Assembly: GCF_003854965.1 (NCBI RefSeq)
Contig: NZ_RQPI01000002.1
Location: forward strand, 1 to 64,000
Source: Paenibacillus rhizophilus
Lineage (GTDB): Bacteria; Bacillota; Bacilli; Paenibacillales; Paenibacillaceae
Reading direction: 5' to 3'
Length of the DNA: 64,000 bases
The position numbers and the translations under genes are program-made. Of the stretch, positions 9,121 through 17,261 are shown in pieces; position 1 is the first letter of the stretch; each line of letters begins with the position of its first letter. The notes beneath the pieces are model-generated. The model was not told where the DNA came from. It saw only the letters and a list, made by a program, of their open reading frames with translations, and made no database searches.

Positions 9121-9186
9121 TTGGATGAATAAAGTAGCCCGTGATAAAGTGGATTTTATATTGTTCCTAAAGCGAGGTTGAACGAA

Positions 9187-10398
9187 GTGAACAAGATAAG
9201 AACTGGAGATCTGAAACTGGTACAGGAACTGAACCGATCGATTATTTTAAATGTGATCCGGGACAAAGGACCCATCTCCCGAAGCGAAATTGCGAAGCAC
9301 TACGGCATCAGCGCCACAACGGTGGCTTCTGCCATACAAGAGCTAATCCGGGACGGTTATGTGTGCGAAGTGGGAGAAGGGGCTTCCAATGGAGGAAGAA
9401 AACCGATTATGTTGAAGCTGGCTTCCGACCGCCTTTATCTGATCGGGGTTTCCGTTTCCAATTCTTCCATCGATATTGCCCAGATGGACCTGGAGGCAAA
9501 GATCAGCCGTAAACAATCCAAACCGATTCGAGCGTTATACGGGGATGAGCTCATTGCGGCAATAATTTCAGAGCTTGAAGTTTTTTTGGAGAACTGCCCC
9601 AGTACCGGGAAATGTCTCGGCATCTCGATCATTGTTCCCGGCGTTATCGACAAGGATTTAGGCATTGTATACTTTAACTCCAAGCTCCGGCTGGAGCAAA
9701 TCAACTTGAAAGCTATTGTTGAAAGCCGTTTCAATATAAAAACATGGCTGGAAAATGACCTCAACGCCACGGTGCTTGCCCAAAAGAAGTTTGGTCCCTA
9801 CGGGAAGGTCCAAAATTTGATCTATGTCTCGATCTCGGAAGGTGTGGGGGCGGGGATTTTTTTTCACGACATTCTGCTTAGAGGCGGCAACGGCGGGGCC
9901 GGAGAGCTTGGGCATATCATCGTTGACCGCAACGGTATCCGCTGCGAATGCGGAAGCTCGGGATGTCTGGAGAACTATATCAGTTGGCCCGCGGTTTATT
10001 CACGCATTATCGCCTCTGCGACGCGCGGCAGAAAGACGGCCATCATGGACTTGGCGGAGGGCGATATTGCCCGCGTCACGCCCGAGATGTTCAATCAGGC
10101 CGTGAAGATGCAGGATCGGCTGGCGATCGATCTAACCGACGAGATATCCGGATACCTGGGTCTCGGCCTCGTTAATCTCATCAATTTGTTCAATCCGGAG
10201 ATTTTGATCCTGGGCGGGCAGATCGGCGCGAACAACCCCCGGCTGCTGGACAACGTTGAAAAGTATGTATCGTCTTACGCTCTTCCGATTTTGCGCGACC
10301 TTAAAATTTGTCCGTCTACATTGGGCGAAGAGGCGAACTTATTGGCAGCCGCCTCCATTATTCTGGAAGATATATTCCATTTCTCGCTCGCCAATTGA
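9187..10398 (+). CDS. ROK-family transcriptional repressor
   Basis: The protein has about 403 residues. A winged HTH (PISRSEIAKHYGISATTVAS, residues 28-48) is followed by a ROK sugar-kinase-like domain. The zinc motif CECGSSGCLE lies near 255, with the glycine-rich GGNGGAGELGHIIVD just before it. This is the NagC/XylR architecture. I prefer GTG at 9187, nine bases after GAGG; the TTG at 9178 touches that ribosome site directly. It is divergent from the sugar operon, so it probably represses that operon until a sugar ligand binds (inference). Confidence 0.88.
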   Translation: MNKIRTGDLKLVQELNRSIILNVIRDKGPISRSEIAKHYGISATTVASAIQELIRDGYVCEVGEGASNGGRKPIMLKLASDRLYLIGVSVSNSSIDIAQMDLEAKISRKQSKPIRALYGDELIAAIISELEVFLENCPSTGKCLGISIIVPGVIDKDLGIVYFNSKLRLEQINLKAIVESRFNIKTWLENDLNATVLAQKKFGPYGKVQNLIYVSISEGVGAGIFFHDILLRGGNGGAGELGHIIVDRNGIRCECGSSGCLENYISWPAVYSRIIASATRGRKTAIMDLAEGDIARVTPEMFNQAVKMQDRLAIDLTDEISGYLGLGLVNLINLFNPEILILGGQIGANNPRLLDNVEKYVSSYALPILRDLKICPSTLGEEANLLAAASIILEDIFHFSLAN

Positions 10399-10407
10399 TT
10401 AAAAGAG

Positions 10408-10438
10408 ATAGACCGCCCATGCCGGTGGCGCGGTCTAT
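10408..10438. terminator. Bidirectional terminator between ROK and MerR genes
   Basis: ATAGACCGC...GCGGTCTAT forms a 9-bp stem between two convergent genes. The MerR stop codon (10435-10437) lies inside the stem. A-rich sequence flanks the left side, which serves the minus-strand reading. Confidence 0.75.
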
Positions 10439-10836
10439 TGGTCATTCAGCATAGCTGAATAGTACGTTTTTTTCTCCAGGGCAACGGTCTTCACCTGTTC
10501 CAGTTGTTTCATCTGCTGCTCCAGCCAGTCAATATGCTTATCCAATATGTCCATTCGTTTGTGCAGAGAATCCCGGATGTCCGGGATCTCCTTGCCGTCC
10601 GGATTCAACAAGCAGCCGTCCTCCACAAAAGAAGCGATATCCTCCAGCTTCATTCCCGTTTGCTTTAATCCATGGATGAAGCGGATAAACCGGATGTCCT
10701 GATCGTCGTATCGCCGACGTCCGTTCTCCTTTCCATCCTTGCGGGGAGGGTTCGGCAGTATGCCTGCTTTTTCATAGAACCGGAGAGTAAAAGCCGTAAT
10801 CCCCGTTAATTTGGATACTTCGCTGATCGAGTACAT
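10435..10836 (-). CDS. MerR-family regulator (AdhR-like)
   Basis: This 133-residue protein has an N-terminal winged HTH (YSISEVSKLTGITAFTLRFYEKAGILP), the RRRYDDQDIRFIRFIHGLKQTGM second segment, and a C-terminal dimerisation coiled coil rich in Gln and Lys. There are no clustered cysteines for metal sensing, which fits the electrophile/aldehyde-sensing AdhR branch rather than metal sensors. It lies 46 nt downstream of the oxidoreductase gene. The promoter upstream of that gene has the 19-bp spacer and palindrome such regulators use. Confidence 0.88.
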   Translation of the reverse strand: MYSISEVSKLTGITAFTLRFYEKAGILPNPPRKDGKENGRRRYDDQDIRFIRFIHGLKQTGMKLEDIASFVEDGCLLNPDGKEIPDIRDSLHKRMDILDKHIDWLEQQMKQLEQVKTVALEKKTYYSAMLNDQ

Positions 10837-10882
10837 ATCCCTTCCCTCCTTTCCTTTGTGAATTCGGCATTTTGCACAATGC

Positions 10883-11890
10883 TCAGTTAATCAGCACCAC
10901 TTTCCCGACGGCCAAAGATTGTTCAAGCAGTTCCTGCGCCCGGGCGGCTTCTTGAAGCGGAATGCGGTGCGATACCAGCGGATTTATTTTTCCTTCGGCC
11001 AACAGAGACAGAACCGCCTTTGCGTCTTCCTGGAACCAGTCCGGCCGTTCTTTTTTCAGAAGCGTGATGCTGTATATATGGATAGGGTGACCCTGCTCCG
11101 TTGTTCGGCTTTTCGCCAGATGGCTCCATTCCTTTTCCCAATTTCCGGAGTCTTCCTCATTTAGAACCGAAGTGTAGCCATAGCTGACGAACCGGCCTTT
11201 CCGGCTTAAAGTCCACAGCGAGCGCTCGTAGTTCTCGCCTCCGATCGCATCAAACACGGCGTCGATTCCTTCGGGAGCATGAAGCTGAAGAAAATCGACG
11301 AAGTCTTCATTCCTGTAATCGATTGGTACGGCGCCGTACCCGGCAACGGTGGAGTGCTTCGCAAGCGAAGCCGTACCGTACATCTTCAGCTTCGCCAGCT
11401 TGCCAAGCTCAAGAAGAGCGGTGCCTGCTCCGCCGCTTGCGCCATGGATAAGAACGCGCTCCCCCTCCGTTACCTTGGCGATCCGGTGAAGCATCTGATA
11501 GGCGGTTACATAGTTCAAGACAGCGGCGGCGGCGATTGACGAATCGACCTGCGGGGGAACGGCCACCAGCTCGCCTTGCTTCGCATACACATAAGCCGCA
11601 TAACCGCCCGTACCATTAAAAAAGACGGCCACTTTGTCCCCTTTGCTAAATTGCCGCACATCCTCTCCCAACTCGTCGACAATGCCGACCGCATCGTATC
11701 CCGGCGTAAACGGAAGCGGCGGCGGATTCAGAAACTTCCCTTCTCTTCTCATAATATCCGAAAGGGCAACACCCGAACTTTGAACTTTAACGCGAATCTC
11801 GTCTTTTTGAGGCATCCGCAAGGGTTCCTGAACCACTCTCAGAACTTCCGGCCCGCCGTACTCGGCAACGATTACTTTTGAGTTTAACAT
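10883..11890 (-). CDS. Zinc-independent alcohol dehydrogenase / quinone oxidoreductase
   Basis: A 335-residue MDR-superfamily enzyme. The N-terminal GroES-like domain includes PGYDAVGIVDELGEDV near residue 60, and the NADPH-binding loop GASGGAGTALLELGKL is near 150. It lacks the Cys/His pattern of zinc alcohol dehydrogenases, consistent with an NADPH:quinone or enone reductase. The ATG at 11890 has GGAGGAG nine bases upstream and is preferred over a TTG six codons earlier inside the ribosome site. It is likely induced by electrophiles through the co-transcribed MerR protein. Confidence 0.87.
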   Translation of the reverse strand: MLNSKVIVAEYGGPEVLRVVQEPLRMPQKDEIRVKVQSSGVALSDIMRREGKFLNPPPLPFTPGYDAVGIVDELGEDVRQFSKGDKVAVFFNGTGGYAAYVYAKQGELVAVPPQVDSSIAAAAVLNYVTAYQMLHRIAKVTEGERVLIHGASGGAGTALLELGKLAKLKMYGTASLAKHSTVAGYGAVPIDYRNEDFVDFLQLHAPEGIDAVFDAIGGENYERSLWTLSRKGRFVSYGYTSVLNEEDSGNWEKEWSHLAKSRTTEQGHPIHIYSITLLKKERPDWFQEDAKAVLSLLAEGKINPLVSHRIPLQEAARAQELLEQSLAVGKVVLIN

Positions 11891-11928
11891 TAGGCATCTC
11901 TCCTCCAAATTGGATCATTGATGCACGT

Positions 11929-11959
11929 ATTATATTTCTTAGAGTTTACTCGAAGTCAA
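11929..11959 (-). promoter_or_regulatory. MerR-type promoter and operator
   Basis: On the minus strand TTGACT (11959-11954) and TATAAT (11934-11929) are separated by exactly 19 nt, the overlong spacer typical of MerR-activated promoters. The spacer and the end of the -35 hold the near-palindrome CTTCGAGTAAACTCTAAG (11955-11938; half-sites CTTcGAGT and ACTCtAAG). It sits 39-69 bp upstream of the oxidoreductase start. Confidence 0.85.
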
Positions 11960-11973
11960 GCGGTCCCGGCGAA

Positions 11974-12708
11974 TTATCTTAAATAACCGCCGTTGTTAAT
12001 ATCAAAGGTCGCTCCCGTATAGTGCTTGGATTTATCGGATAGCAAAAACACGACCGTTTCAGCCACATCCTCCGGCAATACCGGGGTCTGGATCAATTGG
12101 TGACTGAGATACTCCATCTTTCTCCATTCGGGAATGGTCTCCATCATCGAGGTGTCGACCATTGTGGGCGCGACGGCATTAACGCGTATGTATGGGGAAA
12201 AATTCATGGCGCAGCTTTTGGTTAACCCCAGCAAGGCTGCTTTGGTCAATCCGTAAATCGCATCCGAGCTTCCCTCCATACCGGATACGGATGACATATT
12301 GACGATCGTTCCCGTTTGCTGATTGCGAAGCATTCGCCGTCCGAACAGCTGCGAGAAATAGACGGCTCCCTTGATGTTAATATCCATGACCTTGTCGATC
12401 TCGTTCTCTTGATAATCCAGTATGCTTTTTGCCAAGTAAATCCCCGCGTTATTTACCAAGCTGTCTACGCCCGGGTGCTCCTGTTCAATGTAAGCAAAAA
12501 AATCGCGGACCTGCTCATAGTCACTTACATCCAGCGAATAGGTGTGCAGGTCATAGCAAGCATCCGTTGACTGCTTCAGCTCTTCCAGCAACCAGCCGTT
12601 TATATCGCAGGCTATCACCGAAGCGCCTTCGCGCAAGCTTAACTTTACGATCTCTTTTCCGATCCCGGAAGCCGCGCCGGTTATGATTATCTTTTTATTT
12701 GCAAGCAT
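11974..12708 (-). CDS. Short-chain dehydrogenase/reductase
   Basis: A 244-residue classical SDR. The cofactor motif TGAASGIGKE is at residues 10-19, NNAG (LVNNAGIYLA) near 87, and the catalytic Ser-Tyr-Lys set appears as MSSVSG near 138 and IYGLTKAAL near 151. The acidic residue after beta-2 (ACDING) favours NAD(H). The substrate is unknown. The gene is upstream of the MerR-controlled pair but separated from it by that promoter, so it is probably its own unit. Confidence 0.88.
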   Translation of the reverse strand: MLANKKIIITGAASGIGKEIVKLSLREGASVIACDINGWLLEELKQSTDACYDLHTYSLDVSDYEQVRDFFAYIEQEHPGVDSLVNNAGIYLAKSILDYQENEIDKVMDINIKGAVYFSQLFGRRMLRNQQTGTIVNMSSVSGMEGSSDAIYGLTKAALLGLTKSCAMNFSPYIRVNAVAPTMVDTSMMETIPEWRKMEYLSHQLIQTPVLPEDVAETVVFLLSDKSKHYTGATFDINNGGYLR

Positions 12709-12830
12709 TCTAATCGACCACCCTAAAATTAAATTTAATGGCTATTTTACCTTTCGGCAGTTTGGGATTTGCATAGGAATAATATAGTTAAGTAAATGGG
12801 TTCAATTCAACGGTAAAGGATTTGATTAGG

Positions 12831-13985
12831 TTGAGGATAGCCTTCTTCACGGATTCGTTTTACCCGCAAATCAATGGTGTGTCCAATACGTTGATGTATT
12901 TGAGCCAATATTTGACCCGCAGCGGGATTGAACATATGTTCTTCGCCCCCGATTATGAGACCGATGAGCCTGAAGCGAGTGGAATCCCTGTCGTACGGTT
13001 CAAAGGATTTACACCTCATATCTATCCGGATTGCCGCCTCTCTTTCCCTCCTTATCCCAAGGTCATCGAACAGCTCTCTCACTTCAAGCCCGATGTGGTC
13101 CACATTGTTACGGAACTCGGCATCGGCTGGAGCGGCTTGCGGGCCGCAAGAGCGCTCAATATACCGATCGTCATGTCGTACCACACAAGCTTCGACAAGT
13201 ATCTTCAATTTTACCATATGCCATATTTAAGCAAAGCCTTGTGGGCGTACATGCGCTGGTTCCACAGCTTCGCGCTGGTCAACCTCGCCCCTTCCCGAAG
13301 TACGATGCAGGAATTGACACGGCGCGGCATTCAAAATTTGGACCTTTGGCCCCGGGGAATTGATCTTGAGCGATTTCATCCCGGGCATTACTCCCCTAAA
13401 CTTAGGCAGGAGATGGGCGTATCGGAAGAAATCGTATTTCTGTATGTAGGCCGCATCGCGGTGGAGAAAGGTCTGCGGACGTTGGCCGATAGCATCGCGG
13501 TTGTTAATCAACGTTACGGGCAGCAAGTGAAATGGGTCTTCACCGGAGAAGGACCTTATTTGCCGGAGCTGATCGCCAAAAAGATACCGAACGCCATCTT
13601 TACGGGGAGCCGCCGGGGCGATGAACTGGCCGCAATTTACGCGAGTGCAGATGTCTTCATCTTTCCTTCCGGCACCGAGACGTTTGGGAATGTGCTGCTT
13701 GAGGCCATGGCGAGCGGGCTTCCAGTCATCTGCACCGATTCCGGCGGAGTGACCGATTTTACGGAGAACCATCAAAATGCTCTAGTATGCAAGTATGGCA
13801 GTGTGCCGGAATTAACCAGGGCGATCGTTAAAATGCTCAATCCGCATAATCGGACGATTCTGGGAGCGAGAGCGCTTGAAACGGCAAAATCCCGAGGTTG
13901 GGACGCCGTGTTTGATCGTCTTATGCTGCAATACATTTACGCCGCGAACCCGGAAATTTACTCCGGACGACAGGTCATCGGGTGA
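12831..13985 (+). CDS. GT4 glycosyltransferase (GPI/PimB/MgtA-like)
   Basis: This is a protein of about 384 residues with the GT-B fold. The N-terminal acceptor domain starts RIAFFTDSFYPQINGVSNT, a hallmark of the group. The SYHTSFDKYLQFYHMP segment is near 110, and the nucleotide-sugar domain carries FLYVGRIAVEKGL and the EX7E region SGTETFGNVLLEAMASGLPV near 285-305. The closest known types transfer sugars to diacylglycerol or phosphatidylinositol (family knowledge). TTG at 12831 has AAAGGA ten bases upstream; TTG at 12822 is the alternative. It is membrane-associated by inference only. Confidence 0.85.
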   Translation: MRIAFFTDSFYPQINGVSNTLMYLSQYLTRSGIEHMFFAPDYETDEPEASGIPVVRFKGFTPHIYPDCRLSFPPYPKVIEQLSHFKPDVVHIVTELGIGWSGLRAARALNIPIVMSYHTSFDKYLQFYHMPYLSKALWAYMRWFHSFALVNLAPSRSTMQELTRRGIQNLDLWPRGIDLERFHPGHYSPKLRQEMGVSEEIVFLYVGRIAVEKGLRTLADSIAVVNQRYGQQVKWVFTGEGPYLPELIAKKIPNAIFTGSRRGDELAAIYASADVFIFPSGTETFGNVLLEAMASGLPVICTDSGGVTDFTENHQNALVCKYGSVPELTRAIVKMLNPHNRTILGARALETAKSRGWDAVFDRLMLQYIYAANPEIYSGRQVIG

Positions 13986-14006
13986 CGCTGCGCGGGCAGC
14001 TTGTTT
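13986..14006 (+). terminator. Short hairpin after GT4 gene
   Basis: GCTGC-GCGG-GCAGC followed by TTGTTT starts one base after the GT4 stop. It is a short but plausible intrinsic terminator. Confidence 0.5.
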
Positions 14007-14229
14007 AATGCGCAACACACCAACCCAACCACCCCCACCTATCCGCCGCCCCCACTAACCAACTAACCTTCCCCACCCTCGAACACCTTGCTCGAGCGTT
14101 TGTCTGACTCTACGTCTTCTACCTGGAGCGGCCGAGGGTTTTATTCGACTTGTGCAACATCCTAGTTTCATAGTTTGGCACCCATAGACGGGATGGCGCA
14201 TACAATGCACTGCGAGGTGAGCATAAACT

Positions 14230-15528
14230 ATGGACGGACAGATTTGGCTGCAGCAATATGCCGCGAAGCTGCATCGGCCTTTGAGGCAAAAGATTCAACG
14301 GTTGTCTAAATCAGGCGGAGCCAAGCCCGCTGCCATTCCGGTCATTATTCAGCTTAAACACAAAATAACCCCGGCCCGGCTCCATTCCCTGAAGCGGCAT
14401 GCTGGTTCGAATGCTTTGCCGGTCCTGCACCGGCTTCCGCTGCTTCATTCGGTGTCATCCCGGATTTCGGTAGACTGTCTGAAGCGGATGTGCGGCTGCG
14501 GCGGGGTTAAAAAAATATATCTGGACGGAATTAAAAAAATGTCACTCAATATAGCGACGCCTTCCATCGGTTCCACTGCTGTTCAAAGAAAAAAGGGGCT
14601 TACCGGTAAAGGGATTAATATCGCCGTGCTGGATACCGGAGTCTTCCCTCATCCGGACCTGACCCGGCCCTCCAACCGGATTATAGCCTTTAAGGACTTC
14701 GTTAATCATAGACGAAACCCGTACGACGATAACGGCCACGGGACTCATACCGCCGGGGATGCGGCAGGAAACGGCTGGTCAAGCAAGGGGAAATACAGGG
14801 GCCCAGCTCCGGAAGCGGGCATTGTAGGAGTCAAAGTATTGGATCAGAATGGCAACGGATACGACTCCACGATTATTAAGGGAATCGAATGGTGCATCGC
14901 TAACCGGAAACGGTTGAAATTGCGTATACTTTCCATGTCGCTCGGCGGTCCAGTCAATTCCCCCTGTTCGGACGATCCCTTATGCCAAGCCGTGGAACAA
15001 GCGGTCAAGGCCGGGCTCAGCGTTGTTATCGCGGCGGGAAACGGCGGTCCGGGGTACGGGACGATTGAATCCCCCGGAAACAGCCCATCGGCCATTACGG
15101 TCGGAGCGGTCGACGACCGCCGCACTCTCCCGCAAGCGGACGATCGCATAACCTGGTTCTCCAGCCGCGGGCCGACACAGGGCGGTGGAAAAAAACCAGA
15201 CCTGGTCGCACCGGGCGAGTCGATCATTTCGCTGCGGGCCCCTTACTCTACGCTGGACCGTGAGAATCCTAACCTGCGGATCGGCAAAAAATACTTTGTA
15301 CTGTCGGGCACCAGCATGTCTACGCCCATCGTCTCCGGCGCGACCGCACAGTTGCTCCAGCGCAAGCCTTGTCTCTCGCCCTTGCAGGTTAAAACGATAC
15401 TCAAAAAGAATACCTTCCGCCTCAAACTGAACGCCAATACAGCCGGAAGCGGCGAGATCAATGTCAGGTTTCTGCAATGCCGGAAGCGTTCCCGGCAATT
15501 GCTTACCGTGAAGCCAAAGCGCCAATGA
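14230..15528 (+). CDS. Subtilisin-family (S8) serine protease, AprX-like, no signal peptide
   Basis: A 432-residue protein. The catalytic triad is visible: Asp 135 in AVLDTGVFP, His 170 in NGHGTHTAG and Ser 362 in SGTSMSTPIVSG, with the oxyanion Asn 271 in AAGNGGPG. Residues 1-115 resemble an inhibitor-like pro-region. The N-terminus (MDGQIWLQQYAAKLHRPL) is not a Sec signal, and the total length matches intracellular AprX proteases (about 440 residues), so a cytoplasmic location is inferred. Three cysteines cluster at 83-90 (CLKRMCGC), which is unusual for the family. An AGGTGAG ribosome site precedes the start, after an unusually C-rich spacer. Confidence 0.9.
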   Translation: MDGQIWLQQYAAKLHRPLRQKIQRLSKSGGAKPAAIPVIIQLKHKITPARLHSLKRHAGSNALPVLHRLPLLHSVSSRISVDCLKRMCGCGGVKKIYLDGIKKMSLNIATPSIGSTAVQRKKGLTGKGINIAVLDTGVFPHPDLTRPSNRIIAFKDFVNHRRNPYDDNGHGTHTAGDAAGNGWSSKGKYRGPAPEAGIVGVKVLDQNGNGYDSTIIKGIEWCIANRKRLKLRILSMSLGGPVNSPCSDDPLCQAVEQAVKAGLSVVIAAGNGGPGYGTIESPGNSPSAITVGAVDDRRTLPQADDRITWFSSRGPTQGGGKKPDLVAPGESIISLRAPYSTLDRENPNLRIGKKYFVLSGTSMSTPIVSGATAQLLQRKPCLSPLQVKTILKKNTFRLKLNANTAGSGEINVRFLQCRKRSRQLLTVKPKRQ

Positions 15529-15570
15529 GTTCGTCAGGGATACGATTGGCGGAGGCACCAACAAGAAAGC

Positions 15571-16608
15571 TTAAGCCCGCCGTCTGCTCGCCGTATCCAT
15601 CCAATTAGGAATCCAGCCCCGCTCCAAATCATCGAGCGTCTTCCCTGGAGCCACAATCGTATCAATGGCATCGAGCAGATCAGAGCTTAACCGAACATCA
15701 ACGCCAGCGAGCGATCCTTGAAGCTGTTCCATCGTACGCGGTCCAACAATTGTAGAAGTAATAGATGGATGCGCTTGGGTGAAAGCGGCAGCCATATGGG
15801 CCAGCGTAATTCCGGCTTCGGAGGCGAGTTCCTGCAGGCGGTTAATGATTTCGAACTTTACACGATTTTCTTCACGAGTCGGGTCAACAATATTTCCCAG
15901 GATACTTCCTTGAAAACGGGCAGCGCGGGAATCTGATGAAGCGGTTTGACCTTTGGAGTATTTTCCTGTGAGCAAGCCGCCTGAAAGCGGACTCCATACA
16001 AGCACGCCCATGCCGTATTTTCTCGCAACTTCAAGAACGTCAAGTTCAATGCTGCGGTTCAGGATAGAATAAGGAGGCTGCTCGCTGGAGAGGCGCGCCA
16101 GATTGCGGCGTTCGCTAACCCCTTGCGCTTCGGCAATCTGCCAAGCCTGAAAAGTCGAGGAGCCGATATAGCGGATTTTCCCTTCCTGAACAAGATCGGT
16201 TAATGCGCCAAGTGTCTCTTCAATATCAGTTTCCGGATCCGGACGATGGAGCTGATATAGATCAATATGGTCCGTTTGAAGCCGGCGCAAGCTGTTCTCG
16301 ACTTCATTTTTGATCCACAATCGTGAACTCCCGCTTTGATTCAGCCCTGTTCCCATTGGCATTCCGACTTTTGTAGCAAGCACTACCTCATTGCGCCGGC
16401 CTTTTAAAGCTTTCCCGACGATTTCTTCTGAACCGCCAGCCGCATAGACGTCAGCTGTGTCAATGAAGTTAATGCCATTTGCGATGGCAGCATCCACGAT
16501 TTGAATACATTCTTCCTCGCTCGTGTTTCCCCATGATCCAAATGCTCCTGTACCCAAGCAATAATTGCTTACCTTCATACCTGTGCGTCCCAAAACCCGA
16601 TATTCCAT
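15571..16608 (-). CDS. Aldo/keto reductase (YajO/Gpr-like)
   Basis: A 345-residue TIM-barrel oxidoreductase. It starts MEYRVLGRTGMKVSNYCLGTG, has DTADVYAAGGSEEIVGKAL near residue 50 (catalytic Asp 51 and Tyr 56), VVLATKVGM near 75, and YQLHRPDPETDIEETL near 118-133. It is the last gene of the set transcribed from the TetR side, and its start is one base from the stop of the hydrolase gene. An NADPH-dependent reduction of reactive aldehydes is likely (family knowledge). The natural substrate is unknown. Confidence 0.9.
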   Translation of the reverse strand: MEYRVLGRTGMKVSNYCLGTGAFGSWGNTSEEECIQIVDAAIANGINFIDTADVYAAGGSEEIVGKALKGRRNEVVLATKVGMPMGTGLNQSGSSRLWIKNEVENSLRRLQTDHIDLYQLHRPDPETDIEETLGALTDLVQEGKIRYIGSSTFQAWQIAEAQGVSERRNLARLSSEQPPYSILNRSIELDVLEVARKYGMGVLVWSPLSGGLLTGKYSKGQTASSDSRAARFQGSILGNIVDPTREENRVKFEIINRLQELASEAGITLAHMAAAFTQAHPSITSTIVGPRTMEQLQGSLAGVDVRLSSDLLDAIDTIVAPGKTLDDLERGWIPNWMDTASRRRA

Positions 16609-16609
16609 A

Positions 16610-17236
16610 TTAATTACCTCCCAAAGCTTTAATCAGTTCTTCTGTCGTAAGAATCTCATGGACGATGGTCGGGCCGTTGATCTCATGCGCCGCATGCATC
16701 GCCTCATGGCTAAAGGCAGCCGTCGCATCCTTAACAAGTGTGACATGGTAGCCGAGCTCCATTCCGAATCTTGCCGTTGATTCAATGCACGTGTTCGCCA
16801 GCATACCGATGATGATTATTTTGCTGATGCCATGCACTTTAAGCTGATGATCGAGGTCCGTGTTCGCGAAGCCACTTTGAGACCAATGCTCTTTAATGAT
16901 AATGTCGCCTTCCTGCGGCTGAAAATCGGGATGGAACTCGCCTCCCCAGGTGCCTTTGGCAAAGGGTTGGGCTTTGGCTGATGCGAGCTGATAAGGAGTC
17001 GGATATTTCCATGTTGAAAAATCTCCCGGTTCAAAGCGGTGATGCGGCACGAAAAACACCTGAATGCCCGACTTGCGAACCGCGTCTACGATTTCTTTCA
17101 GATGCTCCAGCATGTTCACGGACTCCGCCACTTCTTTGGCATAGGGGTAGAGCTTGCCTTCGGAAGCCAGGAAGTCGTTATACGGGTCCACCAGAAGAAG
17201 TCCTGTATTCGTGCTATCATATTTTTTGTTCGTCAT
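16610..17236 (-). CDS. Isochorismatase-family cysteine hydrolase
   Basis: A 208-residue protein with the triad of this family: Asp in LLLVDPYNDF (near residue 17), Lys in IIKEHWSQSGF (near 113) and Cys in GMLANTCIESTARFG (near 146). A cis-peptide-type GMLANTC segment precedes the nucleophile. The start ATG at 17236 has GGAGAG eight bases upstream; a GTG three codons earlier overlaps that site. It is sandwiched between the MFS exporter and aldo/keto reductase genes, so it probably acts with them in detoxification (inference). Confidence 0.88.
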   Translation of the reverse strand: MTNKKYDSTNTGLLLVDPYNDFLASEGKLYPYAKEVAESVNMLEHLKEIVDAVRKSGIQVFFVPHHRFEPGDFSTWKYPTPYQLASAKAQPFAKGTWGGEFHPDFQPQEGDIIIKEHWSQSGFANTDLDHQLKVHGISKIIIIGMLANTCIESTARFGMELGYHVTLVKDATAAFSHEAMHAAHEINGPTIVHEILTTEELIKALGGN

Positions 17237-17261
17237 TGTAATCACTCTCCATTTATAGTTA

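Larger units (their letters stand above)
8677..9186. other. Divergent regulatory region between sugar operon and ROK gene
   Basis: About 510 AT-rich bases contain no gene. They hold the promoters of both divergent units (none assignable with confidence; TTGAGA with a downstream AT-rich stretch near 8815-8830 on the minus strand is one candidate). A palindromic element lies at 9021-9068 and overlapping GC hairpins at 9074-9120. Confidence 0.6.

Noticed and set aside
9178-9180. TTG as the ROK start
   Set aside because: It touches the GAGG ribosome site with no spacing; GTG at 9187 has ideal spacing, although TTG cannot be fully excluded.
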